A stretch of DNA of 64,000 nt from Capnocytophaga catalasegens (GCF_026005215.1 NZ_BPMA01000065.1:1-64000); one strand, 5' to 3'. Counted from the stretch's first letter, positions 18,217-27,704 are shown. Program-made: numbers and translations. Notes: generated by a model from the letters alone, not told the origin.

Positions 18217-18939
18217 TTAGTTTTTTCGTCTCTTTTTGATGAAAATAATTAAAATGATAAAGGCTATTATACCTCCAATACCTATCCATAATCCATTTAA
18301 ATTGATTTTTTCTTTCTTATTTTCTGTATTTTCTTTTCGTAAAACTTTACTTTCTGTTGATTTATCACTTGTTTTGGATTCTTGAATTTGTTTTTGATAA
18401 CTATTTTTTTGATTTTCGGGCAAACGTTTGGATATATAATCCTGCAATTTACTATTATTACCTGAAAATCCTGATGGTTCAAGACCAAAACGCTCTACTA
18501 AATCAATATATTTCTGTGTAATGACATCTAACTGATTTGATGAAGCCTTCCAGAATCCTTTTCGAGCCGTTTCAAGCATTATTGCAGTAATTTCTTGCAT
18601 AGCTGCGGGGTTTTCTCGCTCAAAAAAGTCCTGAACTCCTAAATTTTCTTTGTCAATAATGTATAAATCGTGTACTTGATTCCAAAATTCATCGTCAATA
18701 ACCTCAGAACGGGTCGCTTCCCAGCCAAAAGCATTCGTAACAAGCTCAGTTATGCCTTCTGCACTACTTTTTCCGCCTTTTAGTACATCTTTTATATACT
18801 TCGGATTGAAAATTGTGGCTCGTGATTCGACTCCCAATGCTTCTTTAAGTTCTTGCATACGCATATTATTGTGATTTCGATAGTCAGCAAGATAAGAGTC
18901 AGGGTCTTTTCCTGTAATTTTCTTGATAGCAGTATTCAT
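18217..18939 (-). CDS. hmuS: C-terminal part of HmuS, in a shifted frame
   Basis: This 240-residue frame starts MNTAIKKITGKDPDSYLADY, the well-conserved C-terminal part of CobN-type chelatases (TGKDPDSY, then RMQELKEALGVESRATIFNP). It continues to a Lys/Glu/Ser-rich linker and a final membrane helix (about 212-233) with a basic tail. It overlaps the main hmuS frame, which reads nonsense after its GG. Removing one G from the G7 run at 18941-18947 gives one protein of about 1,460 residues. As it stands the piece could only be made separately or by slippage. Confidence 0.8.
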   Translation of the reverse strand: MNTAIKKITGKDPDSYLADYRNHNNMRMQELKEALGVESRATIFNPKYIKDVLKGGKSSAEGITELVTNAFGWEATRSEVIDDEFWNQVHDLYIIDKENLGVQDFFERENPAAMQEITAIMLETARKGFWKASSNQLDVITQKYIDLVERFGLEPSGFSGNNSKLQDYISKRLPENQKNSYQKQIQESKTSDKSTESKVLRKENTENKKEKINLNGLWIGIGGIIAFIILIIFIKKRRKN

Positions 18940-21900
18940 TCCCCCCCATAAATTCGAAAACGTGGTCGAGACTTAAGGCTCCCCAAGTGTTATTTTGTCG
19001 AGGTTGTATCAAAACATCAGTATTTTGTAAAGAAGCCTCGAATAAAAGGGCTTTATGTTCTCCCCATTGGCTTTCAACACCGTAAATTGCACCCATATTA
19101 TTGATATATACCTGAGCAATATCGTCTTGCGACTCCCATTTATCACTCTCGAGCATCAAATCTTTGGTTCCGGTGCTGTATCCTCCTCCAAGTCCCCCGA
19201 AAATACGTTGTTTTGATAACTCACGAGCCTCTTTTGGAGAGATTCCTTTTTCTACGAGGGTTCTTTCTATATCTTCAGAGCCTTTGTTTACTTGATTTTT
19301 ATAGGTTTTATCTGTATCGGAGGCTGCAAGTTCTATAGCTTTGGTTAGTAAGAATAGTCTTGAAGCTGCTAAGTCTCTAAATTGCCCCGATGTTTGGATA
19401 ACAATATCAATACGAGGTCTTTTTAGTTCAGAAATTGGAATAAGACGAATGTCAGTAATCCTTCCAAAGCTATCACGCAAAGGTTCTACGCCTAACATAT
19501 ACATAGCTTGTGCGATAGAAACGCCTTCTGTTTCGATAAATTCGCTACTCCAGAAAGTATAAGCTACTTTTTGAGGGTAAGTTCCGTGTTTTTTTAAGTA
19601 AGTATCTATTGTTGATTGAGCTAATGCGACTCCTTTGTCCCAAGCTACCTCAGAAGGGGTCATTTCTGCGTTAATTGAGTACAAATTATGTCCTGTTGGT
19701 AAGGATTTTGGATTAGCAATAGGGTCTCCTCCTGATGAAGGTGCTACATATCCTCCTTTTAGGGCATTAAAGATTGATTTTAATTCTAAATTAGGGCTTT
19801 GTAATAATGCTTCTTTGTATTTTACTACATTATTTATTGTTTTATCAATTTCTAAAATAGCTCTTGCTCTATCTTTTTCTTCTTTGGTAAAGGAAGGTTT
19901 TTTATTTTTTATAGAATTTTGTTGTTCAATAGGTATTTTTTCATTTTTTACTATTGTATTTTCATTTTTTATAGGTGTATTTTTATTTTTTATATGTTGA
20001 TTTGTATTTTTTATTGAAAAATTTTTATCTTTTACTATTGAATCTTTGTATTTTAGTGAGAAACTTTCATTTTTTACACGTTGATTTGTGTTTTTTATAG
20101 GGAAACCTTCTTGTTTTACTATTGAATTTGTATTTTTACTGATTTCATTTTTATTTTCCCCTGTTATTTTTTGATTTTCTTCTTGTATATTTTGTTTTTT
20201 ATTGAATAATTCTGATTTTTCATTTGGTTTTTTGCTTCCCATAGCAAACGACGGACGTTTTGGAGTAAGTATTTCTTTTGATTTTTCAATATCTTCTATA
20301 GAAAAACCTCCTACTTTAGCAATTAGTTGCGGAGTAACTTCTTTTCCTTGCAAAATTTGCCTAACTAAGTCTTTGGAAGGGTTCAAATACTTTTGAGAGA
20401 AGAAACTTAATTGTTTTAGTCGCTCATCTGATACTTTTCCTTGTTGTTTTTCCAGTGCAGCAAGGCTATATGCAATAGGGTCGGCAGCCATTGCAAGTAC
20501 GGTAGAGGTAATTTGCTCGGGCGAATAGGGCTCTGCAGTGGTGTATAAGGCTCCGTTAATCTTTTCAGTTGTAATTTCTTCGGCAAAGTTATCCAATTTC
20601 ATTATCTCTTCCTCAGTATAGGGTTTTGTGAGAATACTATCCAATCGCAAATCACGATGTAACCCCATAGACACGGCTATTTTTTTGACAAGTAACGATG
20701 TTTCATCTTTCTTATTATCAGTTGCAGTCATATAATTACGAATATAGTCCAGCAACTTGCGAAAATTATTGCGCATATCGGTTTCTGTAAATGCAGGCGT
20801 AAGATATGAAATAGTAGTAGCGTACGAACGGCGTTTAGCCATCATACTTTCACCGATGTTTGCAATCGTGTAATAATAAAAATGAGGAATAGTACCAACG
20901 AGAGCATCAGCCCAGTCATCACTGGAAAGTGCTACTTGCTTCCCTTTGGTAAATTCAAGACTTCCATGTGTACCAAAATGCAATAAAGCGTTTGCTTTGA
21001 AAGTATTTTGCACCCAGAAGTAGCTCCCTAAGTAAGCGTGTGTAGGTGGCTCATCTACTCCGTGTACCATCGTGAAATCATCTTTGCCAAGAGCAACCGC
21101 AGGTTGTGGCAGAATAACTACATTACCGAAAGATATCTGTGTTAACGCTAAATAATCTTTTCCATCTTTCTTCACAGACATATACCCCGAAGAGGCATCG
21201 CCATACGTATTTATTACACTCTCATACGAAGGTTGCGTAAGCGAATTTTTCAACCATTGGTTATATTGATTGACTTCAATAAGCGTGGCATTCCCGTTGG
21301 CGATGAATTTTTCAAAAGTTCCTGTTGCATTATCAGGAATGAGACTTCCTCTTTTGTCAAGCAATTCCTCAAACTCACGCAAAGTAGCAGGAAGATTGTC
21401 TATTTTATATCCTTCGGCTTTCATTTGTTTAAGAAAATTGAATAACGAAGCTCCTGCTTCCAAACCTTGTGCGGTCAAAGCGCGAGAACCAAAACCTTTG
21501 AAGTAATAAATAGCTACTTTTTTATCCGAAGTAGGGATATTTTTCAGTTGAATGAAGTTATTTACCAATTGAGTAAACTTCTTTAAGCGGTCAGGAATGG
21601 TTTTGAAGACGTACATTCCTTCTTTATTCTTTTCTTGTGCGATAATTACATACGGATAGATAGCTCCGTCGAGTTCTGGCATTACGATGGTCTGTCCCAT
21701 AAATCCGCCAAACATTCCCATTTTGTCTTTTAACCAATCTTCTTCCAATTGGATAATCGAAATTGGGGCAAAAATAGGTATATTTTGTTTTTTTAAGTAC
21801 GCTACCACGGGGTCTCCAGCTCCCATCATTACGCATCCGTGAGGGAAATAAATTACCGCATCAGGATTTATTTCTTGCAAGAACTCCAAACGTTTATTCA

Positions 21901-22606
21901 TAGAAGCTATCGGATATACGTTCAGTTCAGCGTTTTCCAACGAACGGATAACGTTGTCTATATATGTTCTATCACCACTAAAAGGTGAGTGTATACCTGA
22001 AAGTAAAGCTACTTTAGGGGCTTTTTCTCTATAAATATTTTTATTTTTTAGATATTGCTCCAAATCAGAAACTTTTTCAAAATCTATATCTTCTCCTAAG
22101 TGAAAAAGTATATCTTGTTTACTGATAGTAGCCGGTTCAGGAGCTGTAACAAATAGTTTTTTCCCATCAATTGCCTGGCGAATATATCTCCCTAAACTTT
22201 GGTAATTTTTCTTATTTCCGCTTTCGAGATACTCGGTTACTTTTGCTGTGTGCAATGAATCTAAACTGCTGATTTTATTCTTTGGAGAAGTAACAACAAA
22301 GAAATGTGTAGGTACTTTTTTAGATATTTCCACAAATTTGCTACGTTGTTCTTCGCTTATTTTCAGTCCCATAGCCCACGTGAGTATAAAATCATAGCCA
22401 TTGAGCTTGTCTATTTGGTCAATTGGAACATCTTCATATTTGACAAAACTATCTTCATTGGATAAAGCAATGTTTGATGATTGAAACGTCGGGAAGTTGA
22501 CCAATGCAATTCGTGTAGGAGCAGCCCATTTACTCCACTCCCAATAGCCTATTGCTCCCAAAAGTAGCAGACTAATAATTGATAAAACTATTTTTTTGCT
22601 TTTCAT
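18899..22606 (-). CDS. hmuS: HmuS, CobN-type haem chelatase (main part)
   Basis: Large CobN/Mg-chelatase-like protein of the haem operon. It starts with a membrane anchor (about residues 7-24) and has no cytosolic cofactor domain, so the bulk should face the periplasm. Published work on Bacteroides HmuS links it to removing iron from haem; I infer the same here. Conserved chelatase segments include HFGTHGSLEFTKG and GVEPLRDSFGRI. Residues about 780-910 are a Lys/Asn-rich insertion containing 28-residue repeats. The frame breaks at G7 (18941-18947), after VFEFMGG, and the last 17 residues are out of frame; the true C-terminus is in the neighbouring frame. Confidence 0.9.
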   Translation of the reverse strand: MKSKKIVLSIISLLLLGAIGYWEWSKWAAPTRIALVNFPTFQSSNIALSNEDSFVKYEDVPIDQIDKLNGYDFILTWAMGLKISEEQRSKFVEISKKVPTHFFVVTSPKNKISSLDSLHTAKVTEYLESGNKKNYQSLGRYIRQAIDGKKLFVTAPEPATISKQDILFHLGEDIDFEKVSDLEQYLKNKNIYREKAPKVALLSGIHSPFSGDRTYIDNVIRSLENAELNVYPIASMNKRLEFLQEINPDAVIYFPHGCVMMGAGDPVVAYLKKQNIPIFAPISIIQLEEDWLKDKMGMFGGFMGQTIVMPELDGAIYPYVIIAQEKNKEGMYVFKTIPDRLKKFTQLVNNFIQLKNIPTSDKKVAIYYFKGFGSRALTAQGLEAGASLFNFLKQMKAEGYKIDNLPATLREFEELLDKRGSLIPDNATGTFEKFIANGNATLIEVNQYNQWLKNSLTQPSYESVINTYGDASSGYMSVKKDGKDYLALTQISFGNVVILPQPAVALGKDDFTMVHGVDEPPTHAYLGSYFWVQNTFKANALLHFGTHGSLEFTKGKQVALSSDDWADALVGTIPHFYYYTIANIGESMMAKRRSYATTISYLTPAFTETDMRNNFRKLLDYIRNYMTATDNKKDETSLLVKKIAVSMGLHRDLRLDSILTKPYTEEEIMKLDNFAEEITTEKINGALYTTAEPYSPEQITSTVLAMAADPIAYSLAALEKQQGKVSDERLKQLSFFSQKYLNPSKDLVRQILQGKEVTPQLIAKVGGFSIEDIEKSKEILTPKRPSFAMGSKKPNEKSELFNKKQNIQEENQKITGENKNEISKNTNSIVKQEGFPIKNTNQRVKNESFSLKYKDSIVKDKNFSIKNTNQHIKNKNTPIKNENTIVKNEKIPIEQQNSIKNKKPSFTKEEKDRARAILEIDKTINNVVKYKEALLQSPNLELKSIFNALKGGYVAPSSGGDPIANPKSLPTGHNLYSINAEMTPSEVAWDKGVALAQSTIDTYLKKHGTYPQKVAYTFWSSEFIETEGVSIAQAMYMLGVEPLRDSFGRITDIRLIPISELKRPRIDIVIQTSGQFRDLAASRLFLLTKAIELAASDTDKTYKNQVNKGSEDIERTLVEKGISPKEARELSKQRIFGGLGGGYSTGTKDLMLESDKWESQDDIAQVYINNMGAIYGVESQWGEHKALLFEASLQNTDVLIQPRQNNTWGALSLDHVFEFMGGNEYCYQENYRKRP
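18941..18947 (-). other. G7 run causing the hmuS frameshift
   Basis: Seven G on the coding strand follow TTTAT. With six G the frame would read MGGMNTAIKKITGKDPD, the conserved CobN sequence. The extra base may be a sequencing error, a phase-variable tract or a fixed mutation. Confidence 0.75.
19910..20130 (-). repeat. 84-bp tandem repeat inside hmuS
   Basis: The coding strand repeats every 84 bases (28 codons): the peptide (S/T)IVK recurs three times at that spacing, each copy followed by Lys/Asn-rich sequence such as FSIKNTNQHIKN. About two and a half copies are present. Confidence 0.75.
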
Positions 22607-22688
22607 TATGTTGTGTATTTTTGGTTTCTTTGATAAAAATGTACAGACGCTCTACTAAATTTGAAATATTGTGTATTTTTATTTAATT

Positions 22689-24860
22689 TCAATGCAAATT
22701 CCATTTCAACCCAACGAAATACGTCCTACCAGGGGAAATATTGGAATAAAAACTCGTAGTTTTCGTTTTATAATCAAATAAATTATTGATTCCTGCACTG
22801 AGATTCAGTCGGAAAGGCAACCATATTGAGGTCTGCAATCGCCAAATGGAATACCCTTCATAAGAAACATAATATTCATTGTCATTACCATCTGTGCTGA
22901 ACAAATTGGACTTGCTTACATATTTTCCACTCAGAACTACATTTGGTACGTATTTTTGTTCTTTTTTAGGAATATATTCTGCTTTGAAAGTAAAGGTGTG
23001 CGGTCTGTTTCCTGATTTCCGCTTTTCGATGTTGTAATACGCATACGAACCTTTCAAATGAAATGATTTGCTCAATCGGTAAGTAGCTGAAAACTCGGAG
23101 CCTATGATACGTGTTTTTCCATTGAAATTCACATATTGAATAGTGTCACTACCTTGCGTCCACTCGTTAGCAATTTTATCTTTTACGCCTGAAATTTGGG
23201 TCATTGCCGTGATATTCCATTTGTTGGAGTTATAATCTATTGAAAAATTGAAATTATTACTTGTTTCGGGTTTTAAGTCCTTATTTCCCATAATTTGAAA
23301 ACCGCCTCCCCACGGATGAAACCAATTGGTGTGCAATTCTTTAAGTGTGGGCGAACGAAATCCGCTGGAATAGCCTCCTCGAAAAGTGAAATTATCTACT
23401 TTATACATTCCCGAAAAACGGAAAGTAAAATGTTCTTTGAAAAATGAATGATAATCAAGTCGAGCTCCTGTAACGAGCGTAAATTGCGGACTTATCACCC
23501 AATCTTGCTGAGCAAAAAGCGTGTAGTTTTGAGCGTTTTCTTTGGTTTCTGTCTCCAAGCTATTAAATCGGAAACTCAGCAATTCATCTGAAAAAACTTC
23601 TGCTCCAGCAACCAATGTATGTTTTTGTAAAAATTCTCTATTATATTGTGAAGCGATTCGCCAAATGGTATTTTCGTAATTTTTTTCTTCTTCATTCAAT
23701 AGCCGATAATAATTGAATTTGTTATATTTATCAAAGGCTCCTGAAACGTTTATCGACTGATTTTCAGCTAACCAGATGTTTGTTTTTGCACCCATCGTAT
23801 AGTTATAATAGCGGTCACGGACTTTTTTAGATGCTTCTGTTCCGTTATTGCGTTCGCTGAAATAATAACTTGGCGTAAGTTCAAGGTTTATTTTTTTGGG
23901 TACAATGTTAAAATTCAATTTAGGTGAGATATTATAATTGGTAAATCCCGCAATATTAATCTGTGAAAGTTGTGATTCTTTAACGGTTCCGTCATTAAAA
24001 ATAAGTCGGAGTGGTTCGCTATCTTCCAAAATGTAAGGCTCGCGATGTTTGTAAAAAGACGAAACGCTTAGGCTTCCCCATTTTTGCTTTGTTCCTGCTG
24101 AAAAATTGATTTTGTGGTCTTTGTTGGTATCGTAAAGATAGCCAGCGTTGAGTTCCAGCGGATTTTGTACATCTTTGGTAATAATGTTAATCACGCCACC
24201 CAAAGCATTTGAGCCATAGAGCGAAGAAGAAGCTCCTTTAATAATTTCTATACGTTCGATATTATCAAGGTCGATGCGGTCATAATCAATATTGTCAAAG
24301 GTTTCACCAGCCATTCGTTCTCCATTGATAAGAAAAAGAACGTATTTTCCGCCAAAGCCCATCATATTGATATTTGGCATTCCACCGTCATAAGTAAAGT
24401 TGATTCCTGAAAATTCGGTTTCTAAAAAATTTTGAAAATTAGTAGCTTGTGATTTACGAATATCTGATGCTGTAACTACTTGCACGGTAATTGGCACGTT
24501 TTTAAGATTTTTTGATGAACGAGTAGCTGTAACGATAACTTCGTCTATCTGAATACCTTCATCTTCACAGATAGAAAAAATAAGGTCGGTTGTGTTTTCC
24601 TTTACATTGATTTGAACAAAAGTTGCTTTGAAATCATCTTTATTCAAATGGACAATACACTTTCCTTTTGGAAGATTCTTGAACGTAAATTTTCCTTCAT
24701 TATCAGAAGTGGTTTGAACGGCAAGTCCTTGTATTTCAACAGAAACATCTGCTATTGGTTGATTGGTTTTGCAATCAACGACACGCCCCGAAACCGCATA
24801 CTGTCCCCACGAGCTAAAAGTCATACAAAATAATAGTAGTAAAAAATAAAATCGATTCAT
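22689..24860 (-). CDS. hmuR: HmuR, TonB-dependent haem receptor
   Basis: Outer-membrane receptor of 723 residues: signal peptide (about 1-19), a carboxypeptidase-regulatory-like beta domain (about 20-105), a TonB box region IDEVIVTATR, a plug (about 105-235, ending ALGGVINIITK) and a 22-strand barrel ending in LKWNLH. In the barrel, GFRSPTLKEL corresponds to the FRAP box of haem receptors, followed by NKDLKPE in place of NPNL. It should take haem from HmuY and import it with TonB energy. It lies 74 bases after hmuY. Confidence 0.93.
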   Translation of the reverse strand: MNRFYFLLLLFCMTFSSWGQYAVSGRVVDCKTNQPIADVSVEIQGLAVQTTSDNEGKFTFKNLPKGKCIVHLNKDDFKATFVQINVKENTTDLIFSICEDEGIQIDEVIVTATRSSKNLKNVPITVQVVTASDIRKSQATNFQNFLETEFSGINFTYDGGMPNINMMGFGGKYVLFLINGERMAGETFDNIDYDRIDLDNIERIEIIKGASSSLYGSNALGGVINIITKDVQNPLELNAGYLYDTNKDHKINFSAGTKQKWGSLSVSSFYKHREPYILEDSEPLRLIFNDGTVKESQLSQINIAGFTNYNISPKLNFNIVPKKINLELTPSYYFSERNNGTEASKKVRDRYYNYTMGAKTNIWLAENQSINVSGAFDKYNKFNYYRLLNEEEKNYENTIWRIASQYNREFLQKHTLVAGAEVFSDELLSFRFNSLETETKENAQNYTLFAQQDWVISPQFTLVTGARLDYHSFFKEHFTFRFSGMYKVDNFTFRGGYSSGFRSPTLKELHTNWFHPWGGGFQIMGNKDLKPETSNNFNFSIDYNSNKWNITAMTQISGVKDKIANEWTQGSDTIQYVNFNGKTRIIGSEFSATYRLSKSFHLKGSYAYYNIEKRKSGNRPHTFTFKAEYIPKKEQKYVPNVVLSGKYVSKSNLFSTDGNDNEYYVSYEGYSIWRLQTSIWLPFRLNLSAGINNLFDYKTKTTSFYSNISPGRTYFVGLKWNLH

Positions 24861-24896
24861 TTTTAATTAGTTGGCATCAAAAGCTATTGTAAAGAA

Positions 24897-24920
24897 ACTG
24901 CCCGAGATATTTCAGGCAGT
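24897..24920 (-). terminator. Intercistronic hairpin between hmuY and hmuR
   Basis: On the minus strand a nine-base-pair stem, ACTGCCTGA with TCGGGCAGT and one wobble pair, is followed by TTTCTTT. It may stop part of the transcription after hmuY, making HmuY more abundant than the receptor. In Porphyromonas a short hmuY transcript is known. Confidence 0.55.
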
Positions 24921-24934
24921 CCTTTATTATTCAA

Positions 24935-25570
24935 TTAAAATTTTCCGTCTTGGCTAAGTTGATATTGGAAGGTTATGAATCCACTTGTGTTTTTATCGTT
25001 GTGATAACCAGTAAGTTGTATTTTAGCAAATTTCCCTGAGGCAGTTTTTACAACATACACATTTTTAGTAATTTGTACGGTAGGTTGCATACTTTGTCCT
25101 GTCGGAGGAATGTAGTTAATCCAGCCTGTTGGGTTTGAACTCGCCGCTGTACCCGTAATAGCTTTATTTACAGATGATTTAATTACGGGAGTGCCTGGCA
25201 TTCCTTGAATTTCGATTTCTTCATCAAAGGTGTAGCCACTAGCAGGAGCTTCTGTAACAAGGCTAAAATCTGTTTTGAAAGAGTTAAATACGCCTCCTTG
25301 TCCACGCCCCGATGTACCTCCATTGGTTTGAACGTTTAAACGATTGAATGCAATATCCCAAGTGAGTTCATTTTTCGGGTCGGTTACATCAACTATTTTT
25401 CCTTCCGAAAAAGAAAAATACACCCATTTTTGATTGCTACTTGCATCTAAGTTTTTAACTTCGGTTGCTTTGTTATCTGTAATTATTGGCTCAGGATTAT
25501 CATTCTCCTTATTACAAGCCCCTAAAACGAACGCTCCTATAAAAAAAGCTGAAAATAATTTAATACGCAT
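24935..25570 (-). CDS. hmuY: HmuY, haem-binding lipoprotein
   Basis: Haem-scavenging lipoprotein of 211 residues. The signal peptide ends in the lipobox LGAC (Cys19). The residues directly after it, NKEND, resemble the K-(D/E)-rich surface-export signal described in Capnocytophaga canimorsus, so it is probably displayed on the cell surface. HmuY-type conserved parts are visible: WVYFSFSEGKIV, LTWDIAFNRL and TNGGTSGRGQGG. The two ligand histidines of the Porphyromonas protein could not be assigned without an alignment. First gene of the operon, behind a good promoter. Confidence 0.92.
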   Translation of the reverse strand: MRIKLFSAFFIGAFVLGACNKENDNPEPIITDNKATEVKNLDASSNQKWVYFSFSEGKIVDVTDPKNELTWDIAFNRLNVQTNGGTSGRGQGGVFNSFKTDFSLVTEAPASGYTFDEEIEIQGMPGTPVIKSSVNKAITGTAASSNPTGWINYIPPTGQSMQPTVQITKNVYVVKTASGKFAKIQLTGYHNDKNTSGFITFQYQLSQDGKF

Positions 25571-25596
25571 AACTGTATAATTTTAAAATTCGGAGA

Positions 25597-25627
25597 CAAA
25601 GGTATTATATTTATTTAGAATAAACAA
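25597..25627 (-). promoter_or_regulatory. Predicted promoter of hmuYRSTUV
   Basis: Minus strand TTG (25625-25627) and TACCTTTG (25597-25604), 20 bases apart, 27 bases before the hmuY ATG. No Fur box was identified with confidence. Confidence 0.6.
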
Positions 25628-25707
25628 AAATAATAACTATTTTTTTTCAACCGAAATTTAAAATTTTTTTTGAAGACGTATTGAAAGATGTTTATAAAAA
25701 CTAGAAA

Positions 25708-27678
25708 TTACCGAACAACACGCTTGGTTAGCAAGTTTTGTAAGGGGAGATAATCCGTAATGGCGAGTAATTTTTCTTTTCGTTCTTGCTCATTATCGTT
25801 CGGGGTTATAAAATAATTTTGTAGATTTTTAATAAGTTTTGTAACATACAATTCTCGCAAATTGGCTATAATTTCTGATACGCTGTATGCTATTTCGTTT
25901 TGGTCATCTAGGGCTGTAACTATAATTTCTCTTTTTTCGTTCCAATTATGTATTTGCAATTTTTCATTTTCGGCAACGATAGAAGCTACAAGCAAACTGA
26001 CTTCTGGTGGTAATTCGTTAATATGTTTTGACAAATCAAAGGTTGGCTCTTCTCGGAATTTCTGCATGAGCAAATCAAAAATAGTACGGAAATCGGGCGA
26101 ACTTAACTCTATTTCATCTTGTTGAAGTTCTAAAAAAATTTTTTCAAAAACGGATAATTCTCGTTGTATTTTCTCAGAATGTTCTATCCCATTTTCATCG
26201 TAAAAAAGGCGAATATCTTCAAATGTACAAACTTTCTGCCCATGCAAAACCAAATTTTTGATTAACTCATTTTCCAAAATTTCCCATCGATTTATCGTTT
26301 TTTCTACGAGATTTTGTACAGGGATAAAGGCTTGTTCTTGTGTACTTTTTTTTCGTTGTACTTCTGCTTTACGAATGTCTTGTTTGGTAAGTTGCGAGAG
26401 TGTTGAAAAAAGTGTTTCTTCTGAAACTTCCATTATGGTAGCGCATTCGCGAATATATATTTCTTGCTTGATAGGGTCAGGAATTTTGGAAATACTTCCT
26501 ATCATATCGCGTACAGTTTCGGCTCGTTTTAAAGGGTCATTTTTACTTTCGCTAATGAGTAAAGAGGCTTTAAAACGAATGAAATCTTGAGTGTTTTCTT
26601 CCAAATATAAAATCAAATCTTCATAAGCCATTTTTCGAGTAAAACTATCAGGGTCTTCTCCTTCGGGAAAGGTACAGATTTTAACATTCATTCCTTGTTC
26701 GAGAATTAAATCAATACCGCGAAGAGAGGCTCGAAGCCCTGCTGAATCTCCATCATACAACATTGTAATATTCGGAGTTAATCGATGAATAAGTCGTATT
26801 TGCTCAGGGGTTAATGCCGTTCCACTGGAAGCCACAACATTTTGAATACCACGTTGATGTAATTGTATAACATCGGTATAACCTTCTACCAAATAACAAT
26901 TATCAGCTTTGGCAATTGCTTGTTTGGCAAAGAAAATTCCGTATAAAACTTGGCTTTTATGATAGATTTCGCTCTCAGGAGAATTAACATATTTGGCAGC
27001 CTTTTTATCTTGTGTCAGAATTCGTCCTCCAAAACCTAACACACGCCCACTCATAGAATGTATAGGGAACATTACTCGCCCTTTGAATCGGTCAAAATAT
27101 TTGTCTTCTTTAACGATAGAAAGCCCTGTTTTTTCTAAAAAACTGAGTTGATAGCCACTTTTTAGTGCTTCATCTGTAAAAGTTGTCCATTGGTCAAGTG
27201 CGTATCCTAATTGAAATTTACGAATAGTTTCTTGTGAAAAACCACGTTCTTTGAAATATGTTAATCCAATAGCTTTTCCTTGTTCATTTTCGAAGAGAAT
27301 TTTTTGAAAATAATTACAAGCATATTCGCTTACCAAGTACATGCTTTCTTTTTCATCTGCTTTGGCTTTATCTTCGTTAGTTGCTTGTGTTTCAATGATT
27401 TCTATATTATACTTGTTTGCCAAATAGCGAATAGCTTCTACATAAGTAAAATGTTCATGTTCCATCAAAAAAGCAATCACATTACCCCCCTTACCACTGC
27501 TGAAATCTTTCCAAATTTGCTTCACAGGTGACACCATAAAGCTTGGTGTACGCTCGTTAGAAAATGGGCTCAGTCCTTTGTAATTAGAGCCAGCACGTTT
27601 GAGTTGGACAAAATCGCCAATAACTTCTTCTACGCGAGCAATATCATATACTTTATCTATGGTTTCTTTGGTAATCAT
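25708..27678 (-). CDS. dnaG: DNA primase
   Basis: Makes RNA primers at the replication fork. The 656-residue protein has an N-terminal CHC2-type domain, a TOPRIM catalytic core (YLVEGYTDVIQLH, MLYDGDSAGLRAS) and a C-terminal DnaB-binding helical part. The zinc ligands of the CHC2 finger are gone: SPFSNERTPSF and WKDFSSGKGG replace the usual CPFH and CFGCG, giving Ser37, Ser40, Asp58 and Ser61. The fold seems intact around them, and I believe other flavobacterial primases share this. It may bind DNA without zinc. Function as primase is secure. Confidence 0.95.
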   Translation of the reverse strand: MITKETIDKVYDIARVEEVIGDFVQLKRAGSNYKGLSPFSNERTPSFMVSPVKQIWKDFSSGKGGNVIAFLMEHEHFTYVEAIRYLANKYNIEIIETQATNEDKAKADEKESMYLVSEYACNYFQKILFENEQGKAIGLTYFKERGFSQETIRKFQLGYALDQWTTFTDEALKSGYQLSFLEKTGLSIVKEDKYFDRFKGRVMFPIHSMSGRVLGFGGRILTQDKKAAKYVNSPESEIYHKSQVLYGIFFAKQAIAKADNCYLVEGYTDVIQLHQRGIQNVVASSGTALTPEQIRLIHRLTPNITMLYDGDSAGLRASLRGIDLILEQGMNVKICTFPEGEDPDSFTRKMAYEDLILYLEENTQDFIRFKASLLISESKNDPLKRAETVRDMIGSISKIPDPIKQEIYIRECATIMEVSEETLFSTLSQLTKQDIRKAEVQRKKSTQEQAFIPVQNLVEKTINRWEILENELIKNLVLHGQKVCTFEDIRLFYDENGIEHSEKIQRELSVFEKIFLELQQDEIELSSPDFRTIFDLLMQKFREEPTFDLSKHINELPPEVSLLVASIVAENEKLQIHNWNEKREIIVTALDDQNEIAYSVSEIIANLRELYVTKLIKNLQNYFITPNDNEQERKEKLLAITDYLPLQNLLTKRVVR

Positions 27679-27696
27679 TTATGCATAAATATTGGG

Positions 27697-27704
27697 CAAA
27701 GATA
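27697..27704 (-). promoter_or_regulatory. Predicted -7 element for dnaG
   Basis: TATCTTTG on the minus strand, 18 bases before the ATG. No TTG at the usual distance. Confidence 0.45.

Noticed and set aside
24897-24920. Riboswitch in the hmuY-hmuR gap
   Set aside because: Only one simple hairpin is present; the gap is too short for any known aptamer.
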